A stretch of DNA of 64,000 nucleotides, taken from positions 17,766,618 to 17,830,617 of the forward strand of contig OX381714.1 in the NCBI GenBank assembly GCA_947462335.1, in the 5' to 3' direction. The notes under the pieces were generated by a model. That model was not told the origin of the DNA and made no database searches. It saw nothing but the letters and a program-made list of their open reading frames with translations. The translations under genes and the position numbers were made by a program. Shown here in pieces: positions 54,662 to 64,000 of this stretch. The number at the start of each line of letters is the position of its first letter. Positions within the stretch are counted from its first letter, which is position 1. The stretch is from Harmothoe impar (Eukaryota; Annelida; Polychaeta; Phyllodocida; Polynoidae).

Positions 54662-57563
54662 AGGCAGTTGATGAGGTTCCCCCAGGGCCTACTTGTGAGT
54701 CTACATCTTACAATGCATACTCAGGTCCATAGGCACTGACATTTTATCCATTGTATTGCATAGCTCTATGGCGTAACCTAAAAGGGTGCATGATTTTAGG
54801 CCTGGCTGCATTTATCCAATGTCCAGTCTACTCACCGGCAGATGAATGATTAAAATATAATACAGAACTGTGATTGATGGTGTATCTTGTATTTCGACAC
54901 AGTCTGACTTTGGCTATATGGTTTATACTCTATATTATACTCAATATTATATCTAATATATTAAAGTGACATGGTCCAATGATTAGGACTCAAAAATTAA
55001 TTTTGTTAGAAATGAAAAAAATGTTGGATATGGCCATGCTACATGCCCTACCTATTTCATTTAACATTGTCCCCCATAATTCAGCTTAGAATTCAGTCCA
55101 TTGTTAGTTTTATGCGCAATTTAAGACTTTGGAGTGCACGCTATAATTCCCCCTATTGAAAATACACTGTAAAATACTGAACCTGGGCCACGCTGGACAC
55201 TCTAAAATTAATGTGCTTCTATAAGCCATGGATGGCATTATATTGTTCCCTATCCCCAAAATATGCTATTATACTAACATTTGGAACACACCTGAGTAGA
55301 ATTTAAAATATGAAAAAAAAATCGGACCATATGTCACTTTAAACGTAATAAGCAGCACATCACTACTCTGACCTGAAACCGTCACTGTATGAACTGGGTT
55401 CACGGTGTAAGGATAACCTCTAATCCCAGTTCCTGGACGCAGAACATACTAGAGTCAGGCAGGGGAGGACACAACTCAACTTCAGAAACTTGTCTTGCCA
55501 TCCATGCTAATCTTCTACCCTTCACCTTCATCCACTGCCTTTCTATAGCTGTCCTGCATGTCTGGCCTCCATTGCTGAAATTACTCTTCACATTTAAGGT
55601 ATGGCATGACTTCTCCCTGAGGGTTAACCCTAGATATATTGTGTCAGTGTTAAAGGTGTTCAGTGTTAGCTGACGGCATGTCTATGTATATGTGCAAAAC
55701 CTTCAGTCAACTGTCACAGTTTAAGTTATTGAGTCTGGTATGAAGGAGCTTGAAATAAATTGCAGTGATAGGTACGCTGAGAGAGGCAGCATGGGTTTAG
55801 TTCTGAAGTTTTGGCATTGTTGTCGTAATATCCCCTTTGCTAACCCCATACTCAGTGTGCACAGCTCAGTAGAGCAACCTTAAATAAGCGCTGCAAAGAA
55901 TATGCATTGCATGATAAGCACTTTATAAAATAATGGTCTATGCCTACTGAGCACTTTTCGAGCAGATATATCGGGATGTTAATTCTATCTAGATTAAACA
56001 GGTTCAGACCATATAACAAAATCAAGAATAGTATTTTGAGAGCTAAATTGAAACTGTATATGAGAAGAAGACACATCTGGGACATTTCCCGGCTTGCAGG
56101 TGCCGTTCAAATTCACCCTTTCCACATGGTATGGTACAATGTGCACATTGATACCTGGCCTAGTCATCTAGATCAGGTGGAAAACATGCAGTTTTCGAAG
56201 TGGTACGTTATTGTCTGAATTTTGAGAAGATATTGCATGAATGATATCAAATTCAAGGTAGTGATGTCCTCTATTCAATGCAATGTTCTAAGTAAGTGTG
56301 CACTCAACATTACAACTGCAACCATGGCAACAAACTAGCCCAAGTTGTCTTCCTTTTCATTTAAATTTCCCTAACAATGAGGTGTTTTGGACAAGCTGTC
56401 CCTCAGGAACTATTTGTGTTACCATGACAACCAATACAGATTCTGAAAGGGAATCCTATGGACATCATGTAAAACTAACCATCAATTAGATTAATGAGAT
56501 ATATAACATCATATGTGAAGTCAGAATGGAACTTAAAGAAAATCTTTTAATTATGAAAACATTCCTTCATATAAACAAATTGGTTGCCATGGTTACCTCT
56601 TTTAAGAGGATTTTAGATTTTTCGACTTTTTCCAATTCTTGATGTCATATTCTTCAGGACGGTATATGATAACAATAGGATACTCTCAATATAATTTATG
56701 AAGTGTTTCTTTGTAAATAAGTATAAGATATTCGGCCAGAAATGCAGTGGTGAAAGGGTCAAGGAAGGCTGTTGCCTTTTTAGCTTCCTTGCCCTCAGAA
56801 CTACCAAATTGTCAGAAACTTGTGGGTTAACCCTAAAGTATACCCTTCACATGCAACACTTCAGTACAAAGGCTACAAAAAGATGTCGGTAGCAGTATGA
56901 TAAATTGTCTGTGAATAGCATTTAAACGTTATTCCCAGTCAAAAGCAACACATGATAAGTGCAATCGTGTTTGTCATAATTTCAAAGTGTCTTCTCAGCC
57001 TCTGGTTTTTCATGCTATTTTCTCTGATTTCATAATTATTTTAACATGGTCCCGTGACCAGACAACCATCTCCTCTCAATCAGCTACATTGTCTTTGTTC
57101 ATACTTTAGGTATCTAGTTAAGGCAATAGCCATAAAATTAATGAGCTTACATTAAACACCTGTCTGACCTAATTAGATATAATTACATACACAAATGTAC
57201 TACATGTATCATTCATATCTATGTGATTTTGATATAATTTTATAATTACCACCTTGTCTATCAGAAATCCCATAAATGAAGGCCCAATAAAGCATACTAG
57301 CATAATACTATATGGAATGAGAGATAGTCTACCTTCATTTTTAGAATTGTTTAAAAAAGAACGCAATGCATGTATATGTGTCTATGTGGACAAGTATGCT
57401 TTAGATGACTGTGTCTATATTTTCTTTTTGCAAATTACCTGATAACCATTATATTGTTCACAACCGCCATTTTACAAGTGTCTATGCTAAAGTTTATTAC
57501 ATATGTGGTATGCATCCTGTGTATTATAATATATACTGAAGCTAATACGAAGTGAAAACCTAC
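54662..57563. other. gene-free stretch between first-exon copies 4 and 5
   Basis: The segment 54680-54720 resembles 59870-59910, and 55640-55690 resembles 2150-2230. The ORF at 55940-56218 (92 aa) has no recognised domain. Nothing else supported. Confidence 0.4.
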
Positions 57564-57600
57564 CTGCACACAGAAGAATTGCCCACAGTACCAGCCTCAT
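57564..57600 (-). CDS. first coding exon of a secreted-protein family, copy 5 (partial gene)
   Basis: ATG at 57600 reads MRLVLWAILLCA plus G and a GTAGG donor at 57563. It is the most diverged intact copy at DNA level, yet its changes keep the residues hydrophobic and the frame and donor intact, which favours a coding role. Confidence 0.5.
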
Positions 57601-57954
57601 TATCTTGAAGACAACTCGAGAAGCAGAAAGTTGACTATATTATATATAAAGCACCCTCGACTCAGCTTTCCTTGAATCCCCCTACACTCTTCTCCAGCCT
57701 GGGTCCCCTTTTGGAGTGAACACTGGATTCTGAACTTCAAATCGAGTGGGTGAGTGCATTAAGTTAGCTTAGATTACTGCCATGTGCACTACCTCACGTC
57801 CACAGGTGTCCAGCAATCCGGTGGTCCTCACACCTGTATAGCCTAGAGCCGTGCAGGTAGACTCATTGATAAGGAGACCTCACAGGTAGAACTGCTAATG
57901 AGCTATTTCCTGACTTGCTTAAAGTATAGCCGATAGCTTCTTTGGAATACCCAG

Positions 57955-58085
57955 TAAACAAATAACGTTTTATAAGGTTATATAACGTTATATGTCACGG
58001 TTTTTCTAAGGCTCTTTAGTATGGCATAACGTTATGTAAAGTTATGTAACGTTATTTTGACGTAAATTAACCTTATTACATTAGC
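57955..58085. repeat. AACGTTAT-word repeat
   Basis: TAACGTTAT or a close variant occurs about six times in 130 bp in both orientations around a GGCTCTTTAG core. Related in inverse orientation to 24850-24945. Confidence 0.45.
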
Positions 58086-59381
58086 TGGTTAGTGCAATAA
58101 TGGTATATGTTAGAACTGTGTTGTCATCATCCATATTGATATAAAGATATCTAGTGAGTCTACATGCTAGGGTTCTATCCATGCATACTGCCTGACACTT
58201 GGATCAGCATGCTGCATAAATGCAGAACTGTTGAGTCTGATACCCAGCAAAACTGCATTAATTTGTTTGTTGCGACATAGGGGCTTATCCCATGACAGTC
58301 TTGCCACCTTTTAATGGTTAATGATATCTCCGAGTAGGCACTAAAACCTAATTACATCGTGTGATTAATTGTTCCTAGACATGGCATGTAAATGATACTG
58401 CAGTTTATTAGCTGTATCATGATTGATAGCTCGTACATATATATCTAGGCATGATATCGTCCACACTAAATTCTTCCTAAATGTATGCGATTAATTGCAT
58501 TTGGACTGGCATGTTTTTGACACTACAGTATATCACTCACTGAATATTAATGATAATAATATCAGCTGGTGCTAGTTTAGCATGGTAACTTGCCATGTCT
58601 GTCTCCGACCAAGACAGCGCTAAGGTACTTAAAGCTGCTATGAAACTATTTACTTTTTAACAGTATAACATTATGCTGACGACATAGCTTGATGCATAAG
58701 GTATTCCAGAACTCCGGATCCCAACATGGAGGCCATGACCAACAATTAGCCCACGATCATGAACCAATAGGAATTGGTTATCCCTTAAAGCTGGTAAAAT
58801 TTGAGTTAAGATGTTTGGTGCAAAACATTGAATTAAATTTGACCTTAGGCCACGTGTGAAAACTGGAGACGTTAATCTATCTTAAATGCCCCATTGTACA
58901 GATATTTCGACATGTTATTGGATAGCTATTTACTTATAAATGTCATATTCAATCATTGAAAAGTGCAGGTGGTCATAATATATACAGACAGAAAGAGGAG
59001 AGATTATAACAGGAGAGATAAACTTCATGCACCTGAATTACGCCCATGGGGCCCTCCATGGGGCCCTTGCAGGATGCTGCTGCCGCATCCAATTTAATCC
59101 AGCCATAGCCAAGCCAATCGGAGCAATAAACTATTAATCAAATACTGATTTCCCCTCCCCACCTCTTCGGGTGCACCATAATTATATGCTATATTATACG
59201 ACGACCTTTAAAGACGCGCATCACTACTCCAACTACCGGTAATGCCGGGGCTGAGGTTCTGATGGTTCTGATGGTCTACGAGGTAGATTTACCCGGAGAC
59301 AACCAGCAGGATAACAGCATTTGTAGGTACTACATTACAAGCTCCCTGTTTTTCATTTGTTGGTAGGAGTATTTATGGGTA

Positions 59382-59609
59382 CTTCTGTAAATTCCCGCGT
59401 ATAAGCCGCAGGTTTTACGCAAACCAAATCTTCAGTGCGGGTTATACAATGCTCTTAAAATCTAGGTGCGGGTAATTTTAAGTTTAAAAAAAAGAAGCTA
59501 TAGTACAGTACTAAACTGGCGATTTTCAGACCTTAGGTGCGGGTTATAAGATTCTCGTCGTGGTGTAGATTATATGCGAAGTGTGGGCTCTACACAGGAA
59601 TTTAAGGTA
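59382..59609. mobile_element. MITE-like element with GTGCGGGTTATA repeats
   Basis: The left end has TAAATTCCCGCGTATAAGCC and the right end, inverted, TTAAATTCCTGTGTAGAG. Two GTGCGGGTTATA copies and two near-copies lie inside. Non-coding; class uncertain. Confidence 0.5.
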
Positions 59610-60227
59610 ATTGCCAATTTGCGCAGTTTGTTTGAAAAAAAGCACAGCATCAGCATGTGCAGACTGCCAGTCTGTACAAAAAACAAATATCAGTAAATGT
59701 GCGTTCACCAGTTTGAAATCCAATGGAGATATTTTGCACTCTGCGAAAATGGGTGAATGGAACAGTACAGCCCTATACACAAATAGAGTACTGGTTTCAT
59801 ACTTGAATACATACAAATTGAAGTGTCCGACCCTAGGTGAATCTATCCCTTGGTGAGACTGATGGTAGCTGACAGAGCCCCCAGGGCCTATTTCGTGAGA
59901 CCACATTACACGAGGTACACTCAAGTCATTTGGCACCCCTCTGCCAGCGTAATAATTTGATTCCTTTTCCCTAGTTAACTACTTAGGAGCCACAAACCAA
60001 TTATTGGTGAAAATCTAGGTCAATGAAGATGAAAATGTCTCTGTTGGCTAGTTCCCCATGCTCAGTGATCATCTATATCTGTTCATAATCAGTACGGAGT
60101 TACCCTATTCCGCACTAGATTGTGTTTTTTTTAGTTTGATACAAATTTTATTCATATTCATGATATTCGATAAATTTGCTTCATATATATAAATATATAT
60201 ATGCAGTAATTATACTTTGTGAGACAT

Positions 60228-60607
60228 TTAGCTGAAGCTGGTTCCTGACATGTCGAAAATCAGAGTTTTAGGGGTCATAAACAGTTGAGTTTAAACCACT
60301 TGTATTTGAATATGCTTTATCTCATCTGTCCGGATTGGGGGAGTGGTTAGGACACCGGCCAATGAGTCATTGATTCAAATCCATGCCAAGGCTACATGTA
60401 AAAAATACATTTTTAAATTGTGTGTGATCAAAATCAGAAAATAGCCTTGAACTTATGACCCATGGACTGATAGGCCAGTGTCCTAACCACTCCACCAATC
60501 TGAACAGAGGGCATATAGACCTACAGTAGAGGCATATAACTGGAAAGTGTATGCCCCTGAAATTCCAAATTTCAGGCATGACAGGAACCAGCTTCAGCTA
60601 ATCACCT
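60228..60607. repeat. 380-bp inverted pair with a tRNA-like segment in each arm
   Basis: Both ends contain TTAGCTGAAGCTGGTTCCTG. Each arm then has a GGAGTGGTTAGGACAC segment (60343 and, inverted, 60480-60500) like tRNA box A, with a box B-like GATTCAAATCC at 60373 in the left arm. The arms face each other, so this is either two head-to-head SINEs or one foldback element. Confidence 0.55.
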
Positions 60608-62990
60608 GACTGCTATAGTTAGCAGAGGAAACAGAACTGGTACCAAACAAATTGGCGCTGTACAGTGATCATCCCACTAATGCGGAATACTGTGTGCATT
60701 TAGGATATAGCACCCTGCAGTCTCTTTTGGTGGATGATAAATCAAAGCATGCCAGATGCTAGATCCAACTAAGTGACGGAAATATACAAATTGAGGATCA
60801 ATGGGTTCAGATTCCCAGATCGCAGAAATTCTAAAAATGCAAAATCTGGTACCACATCTGAATCAAATGTTTTGACCAATCTCAATTCCTCTTTATACAA
60901 GTTTATCTTGTTGAAAGACAAGTATCTTAGGTCCCAAAATCAAGCAAAAGCTAAACTCCCAGGGGGTCAGTTTAGCTTCAGCAAAAATTGTTTTATCTAT
61001 CATGTGAGTCACTGTGTATCATCTTCAATGTGTCTACTTTCAAAATATGTATAGCTTTACATACATGGAGACTCCTTTTGTCATTCTAATTGCAAAAAAC
61101 TGGCATTTTTAATGCAATTAACTTTACCGACAATATAGTATTGGTAGCACTTGGCACTGGTAAAATTCAAAGTATGTTCTATCGGGTAGACAACTATTTG
61201 GGATGATAGAAGTACTATAGAGGCATGTTGTGATAAAATATAGAGATGATTGTCTGAGTGGAAGTAGTTTTTTCAAAAGAACTTTAAAATATGATCAATG
61301 TTACACACATTACATACAACAAAGTCTACCCTGACAAACTGAAAATATGCCATTTCTTTTCGTTTTTCTTGCTTGGGCTATTAGATTAGATGGCCCTTCA
61401 ACATGCTATCCAGAAAAAAATATACATGTCATCAATAGTAACTTTTCCCCGAGGATTTTCCTTTTCCATGCAATGTTCCTAACGTTAACTCTGTAATGTC
61501 AGTAGCGTTAATCATACTCTAGTAATCAAAAAGAGCTTACAAGCTTAAGTTGAACACACTAAAGTAATGTACAGTAGGTATAGGTATCATATGAACAGAA
61601 AACATATCCCCCTCAAGTTTTTAGGACCTGACTGTGAGATTTTGGTAGAGATTTTGTCGTTTACTGACTCAATTACCCATCTGGTGGGCTAAAATGTTGA
61701 GTCATACCATTAGGAATGTATCTAAATGCCACAGCGTACTATGACAATGTCCATGCTATATTATTACATTGTTATTTAGCAAAGTGCATGTTTTGAAAAG
61801 CAGGGGGGGGGCACTTACAGTCAGTTGAAGTTAACGTTATAGACATTACAATTTTGCATTAAAACCCCTTACCTAATCCATAGAAGAGAATTCAGGCTGC
61901 AATTCCTTCCAAAATGAATGAATACGTACTAGTCGTGGATAAGAATTGCTTTGGATTGATATGTTTGGGGTATTTATAGAGGATAATGTGTTGTAATGTC
62001 TGTAACGTTAATGGCATTACAAATTAACTCTTTTGTACCTGTAGGCTAGAATACAACCTGAAGCATCCTAATTAATTTTTGTAGCTTGAGTACCCATTGA
62101 TATTGAGTGGCCACTTAAAGTGACCTATCTGAGGTTATTGTCACAAACATTACACAAGTGGCATGTCTTTAAATGTGGGCTGTGGTGAAAAGTTGGGAAT
62201 ATATTATATTTCAGTAAAACTCATGAAACTGATAGGTAACACATATACCTAGTAAACTGTGCCGATTGATAAGGCTTGTAATAGCTTTCTTGGCCATGGG
62301 AGACACATGATAAAAAAAAAAGAGAAGAGGCTGGAACGTCGTTTTTGGGGTGTTTTTTTACTTTGGAGGGCCATAAGTCTAAAAATATTGATCTGACAAA
62401 TAAAAATTAGTTTTTCCGGAAACCTAGAATGTGCCCTCTTAACAGCAATAAGAGCTAGTAAGGTGCAGATTGCTTTATTCTATAGCTCATGGAAGGTTAA
62501 AAACACTCGAAAACACCAATTGGTACATTTATGTGGTTTCTGACTCATATCTCCCTTCTGTTCATGTCCTAAACATTTACTAACCCTTTGAATGTCGCCA
62601 GATTATGGTATTGCACACATATTGTAACTGTCTTTGACATTGATAAAAAACTATGTGCTACAATATCATGGGCATCTAGACTAACTAGAAACATTTGAAT
62701 AATTCCCCATCTGTATTACTTCATCAATGGTTCACTATTATTTTGATCGAAAAATATATCATATGATCTTATGTTTTTGTTTAAAAAGATTGGCAACTTT
62801 TTTCTGTCTTGCAAAATGTAGAATTTTTTTTCTAGATGTATGTCTCTTGGTGATAGGGATGTGTTACAATTAGCAAATAAATAGCGGATGACATTGCACC
62901 CTCCATTTCTCCCTGCTTTCAAGTGAGGCCATAATGGATTCCCTTTCAGATAGTTCATTCATTCTGCCTACACAGTCAGACAATGCTTTA
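60608..62990. other. gene-free AT-rich stretch
   Basis: No gene, element or structured repeat recognised. The short ORF at 60773-61054 has no domain character. Confidence 0.45.
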
Positions 62991-62999
62991 CAAACACTA

Positions 63000-64000
63000 T
63001 TACACAGAGAGAAGGATCCGAGTCATAAGGGGAGTCCACGCTATAAAAAGAGAGCCAGGCCCCCTTTGGCTCACTTTTCGCACTGTCTGACTCCCCCTTC
63101 TAACGGCCCTGACTCCTTTTCAATTAGATTAAACAGAGTCCAGGTCAGCTGAGGGGAGTAAATGGTTGCCTGGACTCCCTAAGGGAGTCACAGAAGTAAG
63201 CATAAAAGACAGAAATAGGGAACACACTAGGTGGCACTACTGTACAAAGACCGTAATGCCATCTAGCACATATGTTTAGAAGCTATCTGACTCTCTTTAT
63301 AATCAGAGTCAAGGTCAGTTGGTTATGATTAAGCCTGTTAGGTGGTAGCACTATACTTAAAATGGTATTATTCTGTATGCTCAGATCTCTAGATCCACAT
63401 AATTTGTGATATTTATAATTATGCTAATACATGTATATCATTGTAGCATCAAAGTTTAATGTCAGAATTAGATTTCATAAAATAATTGTAGTTAACTTAA
63501 AACTGTAGCTCATGCATGATGTATAAGTTATTGACACCCAATTTGTAAGAACATGAGAAAGTTAAATCCAGAAAAGCTCAGATGTTCTTTTATAGGATAA
63601 CTAATGTGCAGTGAGGGATCTTTCTGAGATCCCCCTCCTTGTGAGACATTGCACCAAAATGATGTAGAAACAGCAGCTAAGGAGACAGCTAATGGAATGG
63701 TTATATAGAGGGGTAAGGGATAGAAACTACCAATTTACAAAGGGAGTCGTGGTTCAATGACTCCCTGTGCCTAGACTCCCTTTCTAAAGGGAGTTGCAGC
63801 ATGAACCTGGACTCTGTTTGGGGCGGGGAGTCATAAAAGGGAGTCATTTTGGAGGCAAAACCTGGGCTCTCTTAGGGGAGTCACGTGACTCCCTTTTAAG
63901 GGAGTCAGGTACCGACTCCTTTCATTAAGAGAGTCAAAAAGAGAGTCAGAAAAGGGAGTCATTCTGAAGGCAAGCCTGGACTCCCTTTTGACTCTGTTTC
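63000..64000. repeat. GACTCCCTTT-word element or cluster, open at the window edge
   Basis: GGGAGTC, AGAGTC, GACTCCC and GACTCTC words occur about 25 times in both orientations, densest from 63740 to the end, with short palindromes such as GACTCCCTAAGGGAGTC at 63173. The layout resembles the CCGTCCAT and CCGTATG word elements. The right end lies outside the window. Confidence 0.6.

Larger units (their letters stand above)
57601..60227. other. gene-free stretch with small repeats
   Basis: Holds an AACGTTAT-word repeat (57955-58085, inverse of 24850-24945) and a GTGCGGGTTATA element (59382-59609). The segment 59870-59965 resembles 54680-54720 and 1640-1690. No gene. Confidence 0.45.

Noticed and set aside
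62934..63152. 72-aa ORF with a Ser/Lys-rich sequence
   Set aside because: Runs into the GACTCCC-word repeat and shows no domain.

Overview
The window is animal-type eukaryotic DNA: AT-rich, gene-poor, with intron-style splice donors and many transposon families. It has no bacterial operons, rRNA or CRISPR. The death-domain protein, the DIRS-order and non-LTR retroelements and the tRNA-like SINEs point to a metazoan, probably a marine invertebrate. I cannot name the species. No complete host gene is visible.

Host backbone: most of the window is a diverged tandem or segmental duplication. The clearest pair is about 5040-10440 versus 21100-26709. Shorter copies lie near 13.2-13.8, 40.3-41.6 and 50.2-50.95 kb. 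The duplication also carries minus-strand first exons of one secreted-protein family. Each intact exon is 37 nt, starts MRL, is hydrophobic and ends at a GT donor (882-918, 45575-45611, 53458-53494, 57564-57600). A shortened copy lies at 19372-19388.

Mobile DNA by position: terminal-inverted-repeat (TIR) elements at 1092-1622 and 12725-13173; a 645-bp palindrome built from a CCGTCCAT word at 8470-9114; a degraded DIRS-order (Ngaro/PAT-like) retrotransposon with split direct repeats at 14053-18264; tRNA-like SINEs at 19.86-20.48 kb; two palindromic elements rich in the CCGTATG word and carrying 21-bp minisatellites (26710-28354 and 28431-39845); small MITE-like elements at 38.7, 51.2, 59.4 and 60.2 kb; a non-LTR reverse transcriptase fragment at 54.1 kb; and a GACTCCC-word repeat running off the right edge.

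The most interesting object is a 9.5-kb element at 28971-38477 nested inside the second CCGTATG element. It has TIRs ending AG...CT, a perfect 6-bp flanking duplication (CATGAA) and three intact genes: a Polinton-type protein-primed family B DNA polymerase, a nuclear-looking protein with apparent tandem PC4-like ssDNA-binding modules, and a protein with two death domains. I find no integrase, capsid, protease or packaging ATPase. The TIRs are arrays of CCAAT, CACGTG, CCGGAAGT, TGACGTCA and ZNF143-like sites, the set found in animal housekeeping promoters. My reading is a stripped-down Polinton/adintovirus-like replicon that makes its own replication proteins plus a putative cell-death modulator, and relies on another element for integration and, if it is ever packaged, for virions.
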